Source: JBDZVM01 sp040255675 (GTDB taxonomy: Bacteria > Actinomycetota > Actinomycetes > Acidothermales > Acidothermaceae). Taken from it: a stretch of DNA of 64,000 nt. Positions 16,801 through 25,095 of this stretch are shown one piece after another. The position numbers were made by a program, and so were the translations under genes. The notes beneath the pieces were generated by a model that made no database searches, had not been told where the DNA came from, and saw nothing but the letters and a program-made list of their open reading frames with translations. Each line of letters begins with the position of its first letter. Position 1 is the first letter of the stretch. Location of the stretch: assembly GCA_040255675.1 (NCBI GenBank), contig JBDZVM010000004.1, forward strand, positions 112,078 through 176,077. The letters run 5' to 3'.

Positions 16801-17925
16801 TTAGCTCCCCGCTTTCCGCTCGAGCTCCTTCTCGATCGTTCCCGTGAGATCGTTCCAGGAAGCGGTGAACTTTTCGACCCCTTCGCGTTCGAGCGTCGCG
16901 ACCACGTCGTCGTAGTCGACGCCCAGCGCCGCAAGCTTGTCGAGGACGGCGTGCGCGTCGGCATAGTGCCCTCGCACGGTGTCGCTCGAAATCTCGCCGT
17001 GGTCGTGGGTGGCCTGCAGCGTCGCCTCCGGCATGGTGTTGACGACGCCCGGCGCTACTAGATCGGCCACGTAGATCGTGTCGGGCAGCGACGGATCTTT
17101 CGTCGAGGTCGACGCCCACAACGGCCGCTGCGGCTTCGCTCCGGCCTCGGCCAGGCGCTGCCAGCGCGGCGACGAAAACTTCTCTTCGTACAGCTCGTAG
17201 GCGAGCCGCGCGTTGGCAACCGCGGCCTTGCCCTTCAGCTCCAAGGCGTCTCCGCCGATTTTGTCGAGCCTTTTGTCGACCTCGGTGTCGACACGCGACA
17301 CGAAGAACGACGCCACCGACGTCAATTTGCTGAGGTCGTGGCCCGCTTTGACCGCTCGCTCCATGCCGTCGAAGAACGCGTCGATGACTTGCTCGTAGCG
17401 TTTCAGGGAGAAAATGAGCGTCACGTTGATGCTGATGCCCTCGGCCAGGCCTTGGGCTATCGCGGGCAAGCCGTCGAGGGTGGCCGGAATCTTGACGAAC
17501 AGGTTCGGCCGATCGACCAGCCACCACAGCGCGCGGGTTTCAGCGATCGTTTTCGTCGTGTCGTAAGCGATGGCCGGCTGTACCTCGATGGAGACTCGTC
17601 CGTCGACGCCGTCGGTGGCGTCGTAGACCGGCCGGAGCACGTCGCAGGCCCATCGAATGTCGTACGCGGTGATGAGCCGCATCGCTTCGCCGACGTCGAC
17701 GCCGCGTACGCCAAGGTCGTGCACCTGGGCGTCGTACGACTCGCTCTTCTCGATCGACTTCGCGAAGATGGTGGGATTGCTGGTGACGCCGACGACGTGC
17801 CGATCGCGTATGAGGTCGGCGAGGTTGCCGGTGCGCAGGCGGTCGCGGCTGATGTCGTCGATCCAAATCGAAACGCCGGCCGCCGTAAGTTTGGCCAACG
17901 GGTCGGTCGCGGGTGAGTCAGCCAT
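16801..17925 (-). CDS. tal: Transaldolase
   Basis: Transfers a dihydroxyacetone unit in the non-oxidative pentose phosphate pathway. The 374-residue protein is of the longer actinobacterial type. It begins with SIWIDDISRDRL, contains VVGVTSNPTIFAKSI and the Schiff-base lysine in NLFVKIPAT, and has SFFVSRVDTEVDK near the end of the barrel. The ATG is preceded by GAAAGGAAAC. The gap to tkt upstream is 45 bases and to pgi downstream 6 bases, consistent with one transcript. Confidence 0.95.
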   Translation of the reverse strand: MADSPATDPLAKLTAAGVSIWIDDISRDRLRTGNLADLIRDRHVVGVTSNPTIFAKSIEKSESYDAQVHDLGVRGVDVGEAMRLITAYDIRWACDVLRPVYDATDGVDGRVSIEVQPAIAYDTTKTIAETRALWWLVDRPNLFVKIPATLDGLPAIAQGLAEGISINVTLIFSLKRYEQVIDAFFDGMERAVKAGHDLSKLTSVASFFVSRVDTEVDKRLDKIGGDALELKGKAAVANARLAYELYEEKFSSPRWQRLAEAGAKPQRPLWASTSTKDPSLPDTIYVADLVAPGVVNTMPEATLQATHDHGEISSDTVRGHYADAHAVLDKLAALGVDYDDVVATLEREGVEKFTASWNDLTGTIEKELERKAGS

Positions 17926-17970
17926 CGTTGTTTCCTTTCGCCGAAAATCGCTACGTACTTAGCGAACGCA

Positions 17971-20067
17971 TCAGTTGCCCGTTGTCGTCCCGGGAATCGC
18001 GCCGACTCGCGAAAGACTTGCGTGCGCCGCGGCGACGACCCGGTCCGCGGTGAGCCCGAATTGCTCGTAAATGACCTGGTACGCCGCGCTCGCGCCGAAG
18101 TGCTCGAGGCTCACGCACTCGCCGTGATCGCCGACGAAATCTCGCCAGCCCATCGCCACCGCCGCCTCGACCGAGACCCGAGCTTTGACATTGGGCGGTA
18201 AGACTTCCTGCCGGTAGGCGTCGGGCTGCTCCAAGAACCACTCGCGGCACGGCATCGACACCACACGCGTCGGGGTGCCGTCCGCTTCGAGGGCCTCGCG
18301 GGCCGCGAGCGCGATCTGCACTTCGCTGCCGGTGGCGATGACGATGACGGACGGCGTGCCGCTACCCGCCTCGGCCAGCACGTAGGCGCCCTTGGCGACC
18401 CCGGTGGCGGGCGCGAGCTTCGTGCGGTCGAAAATCGGCAGGTTCTGCCGCGACAGGCAAAGACCCACCGGCCGGTCGGTGTGCTGGATGATCGTGCGCC
18501 ACGCCTCGACCGTCTCGTTGGCATCAGCCGGCCGCACGACGTCGAGCCCGGGAATCGCCCTTAGCGCCGCGAGTTGCTCGACCGGCTGGTGCGTCGGGCC
18601 GTCTTCGCCGAGACCGATCGAGTCGTGGGTCCAGACGTACGTGACCGGCAGCTTCATCAACGCCGCGAGCCGCACCGAGGGGCGCATGTAGTCGCTGAAA
18701 ACCAAGAACGTGCCGCCGAACACGCGGGTTGGCCCGTGCAGCGTGATGCCGTTCATGACGGCGCCCATCGCGTGCTCGCGAATGCCGAAATGCAAGACCC
18801 GCCCGTACGGTGAGCCGCCGTGTGCCTTCGGCAAGAAGCTTTCGGCGTCCTCGATCGTGGTGTTGTTCGACTCAGCGAGGTCGGCGCTGCCACCCCACAA
18901 CTCTGGCAGCTTCGCCGCGAGCGCGATGATCGTCTCACCCGACGCCTTGCGCGTGGCGATCGCCTTGCCGGGTTCGAAGGTGGGCAGTTCGGAATCCCAG
19001 CCGTCGGGTAGCCTGCGCGCACTCATACGGTCGAGTTCGGCCGCCTCTCGCGGATGCTTCTCGCGCCACTCGTCGAACCGCTCGGTCCACCGCTTGTGTA
19101 GATCGCGGCCGCGGTCGACCACTTGACGAGCGCGCGCCAGCACGTCGTCGGGCACCCAGAACTTCTTCTCCGGATCGAAGCCGAGCACCTTCTTCGTGGC
19201 CGCGACTTCGGCGGCACCCAACGCCGACCCGTGCGCTTTGCCGGTGTTTTGCGCGTCGGGCGCGGGCCAGGCGATGATCGAGCGAACGACGACCAAGCTC
19301 GGCTTGTCGGTCGTGTCGCGCGCCGTCACCAGTGCCTTGTGCAAAGCCTGGACGTCGTTGACATCGTCGACGTGCTGAACATGCCAGCCGTACGCCTCGT
19401 AACGTTTGCCGACGTCCTCGGAAAGCGCGACGCGGGTGTCGCCTTCGATCGATATGTGGTTGTCGTCGTAGAGCATCACCAGGTTGCCGAGCTGCTGGTG
19501 GCCGGCCAGGCTGGCCGCCTCGGACTGCACGCCCTCTTCGATGTCGCCGTCGGAGGCGAATGCCCAGATCGTGTGGTCGAACACGCTCGTGCCAGGCGCG
19601 GCATCGCGATCGAAAATTCCGCGCTCGCGGCGGGCCGCCATCGCCATGCCGACCGCGTTGCCCACACCTTGACCGAGCGGCCCGGTCGTCGTCTCGACGC
19701 CGGCGGTGTGCCCGTGTTCTGGGTGGCCGGGCGTGAGCGAGCCCCATTGCCGGTAGCGCTCGATGTCTTCGATCGTGAGGCCGTAGCCCGACAGGAACAG
19801 CTGAATGTAGAGCGTCAGGCTCGAATGGCCGCACGACAACACGAATCGGTCGCGACCGAGCCACGTCGGATCGGTCGGGTCGTGGCGCAGCAACCGCTGA
19901 AACAGCAGATAAGCCGCGGGTGCGAGGCTCATCGCGGTGCCCGGATGGCCCGAACCCGCGGCTTCGACAGCGTCCATCGCAAGAGCGCGGACGACGTCGA
20001 CGGCCTTGGCGTCGACGTCGCTCCACTCCAGCGCGGACGCCTGCTGTTTGGTCTGCTGATCAGGCAC
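17971..20067 (-). CDS. tkt: Transketolase
   Basis: Thiamine-diphosphate enzyme moving two-carbon units between sugar phosphates. The 698-residue length is typical. Visible motifs are GHPGTAMSLAPAAYLLFQ, the cofactor-binding SDGDIEEGVQSEAASLAGHQ with DDNHISIEGD, and the pyrimidine-domain FLVFSDYMRP with THDSIGLGEDGPTHQPVEQL. It is the first gene of the minus-strand pentose phosphate operon and is divergent from ctaB across a 316-bp gap. Confidence 0.96.
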   Translation of the reverse strand: MPDQQTKQQASALEWSDVDAKAVDVVRALAMDAVEAAGSGHPGTAMSLAPAAYLLFQRLLRHDPTDPTWLGRDRFVLSCGHSSLTLYIQLFLSGYGLTIEDIERYRQWGSLTPGHPEHGHTAGVETTTGPLGQGVGNAVGMAMAARRERGIFDRDAAPGTSVFDHTIWAFASDGDIEEGVQSEAASLAGHQQLGNLVMLYDDNHISIEGDTRVALSEDVGKRYEAYGWHVQHVDDVNDVQALHKALVTARDTTDKPSLVVVRSIIAWPAPDAQNTGKAHGSALGAAEVAATKKVLGFDPEKKFWVPDDVLARARQVVDRGRDLHKRWTERFDEWREKHPREAAELDRMSARRLPDGWDSELPTFEPGKAIATRKASGETIIALAAKLPELWGGSADLAESNNTTIEDAESFLPKAHGGSPYGRVLHFGIREHAMGAVMNGITLHGPTRVFGGTFLVFSDYMRPSVRLAALMKLPVTYVWTHDSIGLGEDGPTHQPVEQLAALRAIPGLDVVRPADANETVEAWRTIIQHTDRPVGLCLSRQNLPIFDRTKLAPATGVAKGAYVLAEAGSGTPSVIVIATGSEVQIALAAREALEADGTPTRVVSMPCREWFLEQPDAYRQEVLPPNVKARVSVEAAVAMGWRDFVGDHGECVSLEHFGASAAYQVIYEQFGLTADRVVAAAHASLSRVGAIPGTTTGN

Positions 20068-20383
20068 GAGACGTCACCGTTCCTTGATGGTCGAGCCAAC
20101 AACCGGGCGTGACGGCATCGCCGCTCACGCCGGGCCATGCCGAGTGATCTCTGGTCACCCTACCCATCCGCGCCCTGTCCACGAACGACGGCGCGCGGCA
20201 AAGCCGTCGTGCTGCCGCGCCCTCTGCCCGAGGGTGCGGCAGCACCTCGGTAGGATGCCCCTGCGGCAGTGCAACCGGCCGCCGTGTCGGCGGCAAGAAC
20301 TCGCACCGCCGCGTCGGAGGCAAGAAACCGGACGCCGTCCGACAACGGCCCGGCGTCCACGTCTGCGAAATGAGCGCGTCTCC
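20068..20383. other. Divergent tkt/ctaB regulatory region
   Basis: No gene is visible in these 316 bases between the divergent starts. They hold a very strong hairpin (20209-20245), a TAGGAT hexamer at 20251-20256 that could be the ctaB -10, and two copies of a 19-bp near-repeat 27 bases apart (20281-20299 and 20308-20326, 17 of 19 identical). Confidence 0.5.
20209..20245. promoter_or_regulatory. Strong hairpin/palindrome in the tkt/ctaB gap
   Basis: Arms GTGCTGCCGC and GCGGCAGCAC pair perfectly, followed inward by a G-T wobble and CCCTC/GAGGG, closing a 5-nt TGCCC loop. That makes a 16-pair stem. It sits upstream of both divergent genes, so it is not a normal gene-end terminator. It could be a leader structure or a protein-binding dyad. 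Confidence 0.7.
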
Positions 20384-21334
20384 TTGACCGTCGAGTCGAT
20401 ACCGTCGAACGCGTCGCCCGGCGCCGCGACCGACGGCCGTGCCCCGCGTCGTGCGCTCTGGCAGATCGTGCGGGCGTACGTCGCGCTGACCAAACCGCGA
20501 ATCATCGAGCTTCTGCTCGTCACGACCGTGCCCGCGATGATTCTGGCCGCGCGCGGGCTGCCCTCGATCTGGTTGATCGTCGCCACGCTCGTGGGCGGCA
20601 CCTTCGCGGCCGGCAGCGCGAACACCATCAACTGCTATGTCGATCGCGACATCGACCAGGTGATGCGCCGCACGCAGCGCCGTCCGCTCGCGAAGCACGT
20701 CGTGACGCCGGTCGCGGCGTTGCGCTTCGGCATCGTGCTGGGCGTCGCCGCGACGTCGGTGATGGGATTCGCGGTCAACTGGCCGTCCGCGTTGCTTTCC
20801 GACGCCGCGATCCTGGTTTACGTCTTCGTTTACACGCTGGGGCTCAAGCGGCGCACGCCGTCGAACATCGTCATCGGGGGAGCGGCGGGTTGCTTTCCAG
20901 TGCTGATCGGCTGGTCGGCGGTGACGGGCGGCGTCGGCTGGCCCGCCGTCGTTTTGTTCGGGGTGGTTTTCGCCTGGACGCCGCCGCATTTTTGGGCGCT
21001 GGCGATGAAGTTTCGCGACGACTACGCGGCGGCCGGCGTGCCGATGCTGCCGGTGGTGGCCGAGGCCACGACGGTCGCGCGCAAGATTCTCTTCTACTCC
21101 CACCTGATGGTCGGGGTGTCATTCTTGCTCGTGCCGATCGGCGATGCCGGCTGGTTCTACCTGGCGGCAGCGGTTTTACTCGGCGCGTGGTTCCTGCTCG
21201 AAGCGCACCGGCTTTCGGCCCGCGCTCGAGCCGGCGCCGACCCGAAGCCGATGCGGCTGTTCCACATGTCGATCACGTACCTGACGCTGCTCTTCGCCGC
21301 TATCGCCGTCGGACAGTTCTTGCCTCTCGGCTGA
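20384..21334 (+). CDS. ctaB: Protoheme IX farnesyltransferase (haem O synthase)
   Basis: Membrane UbiA-family enzyme that attaches a farnesyl group to haem B, giving haem O for cytochrome oxidase. The first Asp-rich motif is NTINCYVDRDIDQVMRRT and the second region has YTLGLKRRTPSNIVIGG. Multiple hydrophobic helices (about nine) span the 316-residue product. The start is uncertain: TTG is the only start codon close before the conserved VRAYVALTKPRIIELLLVTT, and the ribosome site is weak. It works with ctaA at 26.5 kb. Confidence 0.9.
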   Translation: MTVESIPSNASPGAATDGRAPRRALWQIVRAYVALTKPRIIELLLVTTVPAMILAARGLPSIWLIVATLVGGTFAAGSANTINCYVDRDIDQVMRRTQRRPLAKHVVTPVAALRFGIVLGVAATSVMGFAVNWPSALLSDAAILVYVFVYTLGLKRRTPSNIVIGGAAGCFPVLIGWSAVTGGVGWPAVVLFGVVFAWTPPHFWALAMKFRDDYAAAGVPMLPVVAEATTVARKILFYSHLMVGVSFLLVPIGDAGWFYLAAAVLLGAWFLLEAHRLSARARAGADPKPMRLFHMSITYLTLLFAAIAVGQFLPLG

Positions 21335-21340
21335 CGCCTA

Positions 21341-22558
21341 CTAGGCGTTTTGCCTTGAGCGGTGACCGATCGGGTCGTCGAGCAGGCGCTCGAAGGCAAG
21401 TTCGGCGGCTCCGACCAGGCTGGAATCCTCGCCAAGCCCCGGCGGTACGAGACGGGCGCGGCGCCGTCCGGTGAATCGCGTCAGCGAATCCATTTCCGCC
21501 TTGATGGCGTCACCGGTCAAGAAGAACACCGCCGAAAGCGGACCGCCGAGGATCACCACCTCGGGATTGAAAATGTTCACCAAAGTCGCCAAACCTCGGG
21601 CCACCCACACCGCGATGGAGTGCAAGCCGTCGAGGGCCTGCTGCTCGCCCGCGTTCGCCGCCTCGAACACCTCGTGAAGTACTTCCCTGCCGCCACCTGA
21701 CGCGCGCCCGCAGGCGACGAGGACGGCGTCCTCGCCCACCTCTGTCTCGAAGCAGCCGTGGCTTCCGCACAGGCAGGTGCGCCCGCCGGGATTCACGATC
21801 ATGTGCCCGAACTCGCCCGCGTAGCCTTGCGAGCCCGTGACCAGATGACCATCGACGATGATGCCGCCGCCGATGCCGACTTCGCCCGCCAAATAGAGCA
21901 GGTTGTCGACACCGCGGCCCGAGCCGCGCACGTGTTCGGCGAGGCCACCGAGGTCGCCGTCGTTGCCGATGCGAATCTCGGTAGGAGCCGAAAAACGCTT
22001 GGCCAAAAGGTCGCCGAACGGCACTTCGCGCCACATCAGGTTCGGCGCGAAGTCGACCCAGCCGCCTGGGCTGCGCACGATTCCCGGAACGCCTACTCCG
22101 ACGCCGGCGAGCCAGGCGGTTTCGGCGCTTTTCGCGATGACCGCCGTCTGCATCCGCCGAAACTCCGCTGCCAGCCGCCGTACGACGTCTTCGGGGCTCA
22201 CGCCGGGACCGCCGATGCGGTACTCGCGTTTGGCGAGCACGTGGCCGCCGAGGCCCACGGCCGCCACGGTCACCGTGTCGACGCCGATGTTGGCGGCGAG
22301 CACGAAGGCCGTGTCGGACCGTGGGACGACGACGTGCGAGGGGCGTCCCGCACGTAACCCCGTTTCAGGGATGGTCTCGGTGACCAGCCCCGCGTCGGTC
22401 AAGTCGTCGACCAACGCTTTGATGGTGCTGCGGTTCAAGCCCATCGACTCGGTGAGCTGAGCCCGCGACTGCGCACCATGCACGTGCACCTGGCGCAACA
22501 GGGTGCTGACATTGCGGCGGCGGATCTCGTCTTGAGTCGCGCCCGACACGGACGGCAT
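21341..22558 (-). CDS. ROK-family transcriptional regulator
   Basis: The 405-residue protein has an N-terminal winged helix-turn-helix (about residues 15-70, SRAQLTESMGLNRSTIKALV) and a C-terminal ROK sugar-kinase-like domain. The zinc motif CLCGSHGCFE and the glycine-rich nucleotide-fold segments are present. ROK repressors usually sense sugars. Adjacent sugar-importer genes on the same strand make it the likely regulator of that importer; the XylR-like identity is inferred from the xylose-type receptor only. Confidence 0.9.
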   Translation of the reverse strand: MPSVSGATQDEIRRRNVSTLLRQVHVHGAQSRAQLTESMGLNRSTIKALVDDLTDAGLVTETIPETGLRAGRPSHVVVPRSDTAFVLAANIGVDTVTVAAVGLGGHVLAKREYRIGGPGVSPEDVVRRLAAEFRRMQTAVIAKSAETAWLAGVGVGVPGIVRSPGGWVDFAPNLMWREVPFGDLLAKRFSAPTEIRIGNDGDLGGLAEHVRGSGRGVDNLLYLAGEVGIGGGIIVDGHLVTGSQGYAGEFGHMIVNPGGRTCLCGSHGCFETEVGEDAVLVACGRASGGGREVLHEVFEAANAGEQQALDGLHSIAVWVARGLATLVNIFNPEVVILGGPLSAVFFLTGDAIKAEMDSLTRFTGRRRARLVPPGLGEDSSLVGAAELAFERLLDDPIGHRSRQNA

Positions 22559-22601
22559 CGACGGTCAGCATTCCCCTTTTGTCACGTCAGGTTGTGTCAC
22601 G

Positions 22602-24158
22602 TCACGCCTGCTGCCGTCTGCGCGCCATGGCGTCGACGGCAGCCGCGATCAGCAGGAACGCACCGGTGACGACGTAGGTGTATGCCGCGCCGAGGTTCTT
22701 GATGAGGCCGAGGCCATTCGGGATGAGTGCGATCACCACACCTCCCAGCAGCGCGTCGCGCGCCCTGCCTCGTCCACCGAACAGTGACGTGCCGCCGACG
22801 ACGGCGGCGCCGACCGCGTAAAGCAGGATGTCTTTGCCCATGTCGGAGGGGACGCCGCCGAGCTGCGACGCCATGGCGAGTCCGCCGAACGCCGACAGCG
22901 TCGTGCACATGGCAAACGCCGACACCCGGATCCGGCCGACGTCGATACCGGCACGGCGCGCGGCCTCGGGATTTCCACCGACGGCGTACAGGTGCCGGCC
23001 CCACTGGGTCTTCGTGAGCAGGAGCGTCGAGATCACCAGTAGCACCAAGATCAGTGGGATGCCCCATGGCATGCCTTCGAGCGGCTTGCCCTGCGGGTTG
23101 ACCTGACGGTTGGTGTTGAGGAAGTAGGTCGCGAAGATGCCGACGACGGCGAGAGCGGCAAACCGGACGCCGACTACCGAGAGCGGGTCGGCGGACAGCC
23201 CCTGCGCGCGGCGGCGAATCGATCTGAAGAGAGTCACCGCGCCGTAGCCACCGACGAAAATGACCAAGATCACCCAACCGAGAGCGGGAGTCACGTTTTG
23301 GTAGGCGAGCGCATTGAGCGGATAGAACTGCCGGGTCGCGATCGCGTTGCCCTGGCCCTCGAATTGGATGATGACGCCCTGCCAGGCGAGGAAAAGCGCC
23401 AGCGTAACGACGAACGACGGGATGCCGACCGGGTGTCGCAGGAAGCCGGTGATCAGGCCGATCGCGGTGCCGACCGCGACGCACAAGAACATGCCGATCC
23501 AGATGTGCGCGCCGAGGTTGGTGAGCACGACGATGGTGCCGAGCAGCACGGTCAAAGCAGCCCACCACAGACGCATCCAGACGGCGATCGCCAGCGCGAA
23601 AATCATGACCGCGATCACCGCGCCGTACATGCCGCCACCGAGCGCCTTGTGCAGGTCGCCGCCCTTGGTCAAGGCGAGTGCCATCGTCGCGGCGCAGACC
23701 CCGGCGGCGGTGCCGGCCGACAAATCGATTTCCGCGAGGAGCAGCACGAACACCAGCCCCATCGCGATGAGGATGGTTGGCGCGGCCTGCGGCGTCAGGT
23801 TCGCGAGGTTGCCGGTCGTCAGGAATACCTTCGAGACCTGCGAAAAGACGACGAGCAAGACGACCAGGCCGAGGACGGCGGGCAGCGCGCCCGGATCGCC
23901 TCGACGAATCTTGGCGATGTACGCCCGAGCGGCCCCGCGCAGCGAGGTTTCGCCGAGGTCGCCCGTGAAGCCGCCCGCGACGATGTCGCTGCTTCGCGTC
24001 TTCGTCGACACCCTGGTCTTCGTCGACACCTTCGTCTTCGTCGACATCCTCGTCTTGGTCGACGTCGTCTTCGTCGATGTCGTTGCGCCCGGCTTCTGCG
24101 ATAAATCGGCAGACGGCGTCTCTGGCGCCGGTGTGTGTTCGGTGCCTGGGTTTGTCAT
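22602..24158 (-). CDS. Sugar ABC transporter permease, xylose type
   Basis: Membrane subunit of a BPD_transp_2 (ribose/xylose class) importer, 518 residues. About ten hydrophobic helices and the GGNPEAARRAGIDVGRIR cytoplasmic motif identify it. It is about 100 residues longer than usual because of an N-terminal extension. That extension contains five STKT units in the segment of about residues 27-56, encoded by 18-bp tandem repeats. The start lies 6 bases after the ATPase gene. The extension should be cytoplasmic; its role is unknown. Confidence 0.9.
   Translation of the reverse strand: MTNPGTEHTPAPETPSADLSQKPGATTSTKTTSTKTRMSTKTKVSTKTRVSTKTRSSDIVAGGFTGDLGETSLRGAARAYIAKIRRGDPGALPAVLGLVVLLVVFSQVSKVFLTTGNLANLTPQAAPTILIAMGLVFVLLLAEIDLSAGTAAGVCAATMALALTKGGDLHKALGGGMYGAVIAVMIFALAIAVWMRLWWAALTVLLGTIVVLTNLGAHIWIGMFLCVAVGTAIGLITGFLRHPVGIPSFVVTLALFLAWQGVIIQFEGQGNAIATRQFYPLNALAYQNVTPALGWVILVIFVGGYGAVTLFRSIRRRAQGLSADPLSVVGVRFAALAVVGIFATYFLNTNRQVNPQGKPLEGMPWGIPLILVLLVISTLLLTKTQWGRHLYAVGGNPEAARRAGIDVGRIRVSAFAMCTTLSAFGGLAMASQLGGVPSDMGKDILLYAVGAAVVGGTSLFGGRGRARDALLGGVVIALIPNGLGLIKNLGAAYTYVVTGAFLLIAAAVDAMARRRQQA
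23990..24086 (-). repeat. 18-bp degenerate tandem repeats in the permease N terminus
   Basis: Five or so units with core GTCGACGAAGAC on the minus strand encode STKT(R/K)(V/M) repeats at the start of the sugar permease. Copies differ at a few positions, so the array is older than the opcA one. It does not disrupt the frame. Confidence 0.8.
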
Positions 24159-24164
24159 CGTGGC

Positions 24165-24950
24165 CTATGCGCTTTCTGCTGCTGTCGCGGGTTGCAGGCC
24201 GATGTCGCCGGTGCGGCCGGCGGTGATCAGCTCCACGACCTGTGAGTGGGTGACGTCGGCTTTGGCCACCTCCGCCGCGACCCGGCCGAGATACAAGGCG
24301 GTGATCCGGTCGGCGACTTCCATGACGTCGTTCATGTTGTGCGAGATCAGCACAACGCCAAGCCCGGTGTCGGCGAGCCGCCTGACCAGGTCGAGCACCT
24401 GACGCGTCTGGGCCACGCCGAGCGCGGCCGTCGGCTCGTCGAGGAAAACGACGCGGTTGTTCCAAAGCACCGCTTTCGCGATCGCCACGGTTTGCCGTTG
24501 GCCGCCGGACAGGCTCGACACGACCTGGCGTACCGACTTCACTGTGCGTACTGACAAGCTGGTGAGCGTGTCGCGCGCGCGGCGCTCCATCGTCGCTTCG
24601 TCGAGCCGCTTGGTGAACTTCTTGCGAAGCTCCCGGCCGAGGAACATGTTTTGGACGATGTCGAGGTTGTCGCAAAGCGCGAGATCCTGATAGACGATCT
24701 CGATACCGAGAGCGGCCGCTTCGTGCGGCCCGTGGACTTGCACAGGTGAGCCGTCGAACAGCATCTGGCCGCCGTCGATCGGATAAATTCCGCCGACGCA
24801 TTTCACGAGCGTCGACTTGCCGGCTCCGTTGTCGCCGACGAGCGCCATCACTTCGCCCGGGTAGACGTTGAAATCCACGTTGTGGAGCACCTGGACGGCG
24901 CCAAAGCTTTTGTTGATGCCTCGCAGCGCGAGGAGGGGTGATTCTGGCAC
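24165..24950 (-). CDS. Sugar ABC transporter ATPase
   Basis: Energising subunit of the sugar importer, 261 residues. Walker A is GDNGAGKS, signature LSGGQRQT, Walker B VVFLDEPTAAL. It has a single nucleotide-binding domain, whereas xylose/ribose ATPases such as XylG and RbsA usually have two fused domains; the single-domain form would act as a homodimer. It lies between the receptor and permease genes on the minus strand, separated from the receptor gene by 145 bases holding two hairpins. Confidence 0.93.
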   Translation of the reverse strand: MPESPLLALRGINKSFGAVQVLHNVDFNVYPGEVMALVGDNGAGKSTLVKCVGGIYPIDGGQMLFDGSPVQVHGPHEAAALGIEIVYQDLALCDNLDIVQNMFLGRELRKKFTKRLDEATMERRARDTLTSLSVRTVKSVRQVVSSLSGGQRQTVAIAKAVLWNNRVVFLDEPTAALGVAQTRQVLDLVRRLADTGLGVVLISHNMNDVMEVADRITALYLGRVAAEVAKADVTHSQVVELITAGRTGDIGLQPATAAESA

Positions 24951-24974
24951 GGCGCTACCTTCCTGGCCGCCTGA

Positions 24975-24995
24975 AGCCGGTGCTGCTCACCGGCT
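24975..24995 (-). terminator. Small hairpin upstream of the sugar ATPase gene
   Basis: AGCCGGTG and CACCGGCT form an 8-bp stem with loop CTGCT, 24 bases before the ATPase start. It lies next to a larger hairpin at 25042-25081 and may cooperate in partial termination or message processing. Confidence 0.5.
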
Positions 24996-25041
24996 GCTTG
25001 CTGTGAGCGCTGCTGTGAGCGCTGATGCCGAACATGCGCTG

Positions 25042-25081
25042 GTCCGGTGTCGCGGTCAGCCGTGCTGCCGCGACACCGGAC
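25042..25081 (-). terminator. Strong intercistronic hairpin after the sugar receptor gene
   Basis: A perfect 14-bp stem (25042-25055 with 25068-25081) and 12-nt loop begins 14 bases after the receptor stop codon, before the ATPase gene. The arrangement matches the hairpin after the peptide receptor gene at 6116-6149. It probably attenuates transcription into the ATPase and permease genes. Confidence 0.75.
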
Positions 25082-25095
25082 ACAGAGCGACTAGC

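Noticed and set aside
22597..24801. 734-codon minus-strand frame across the sugar permease and ATPase
   Set aside because: Out-of-frame shadow; the true genes show clear motifs in another frame.
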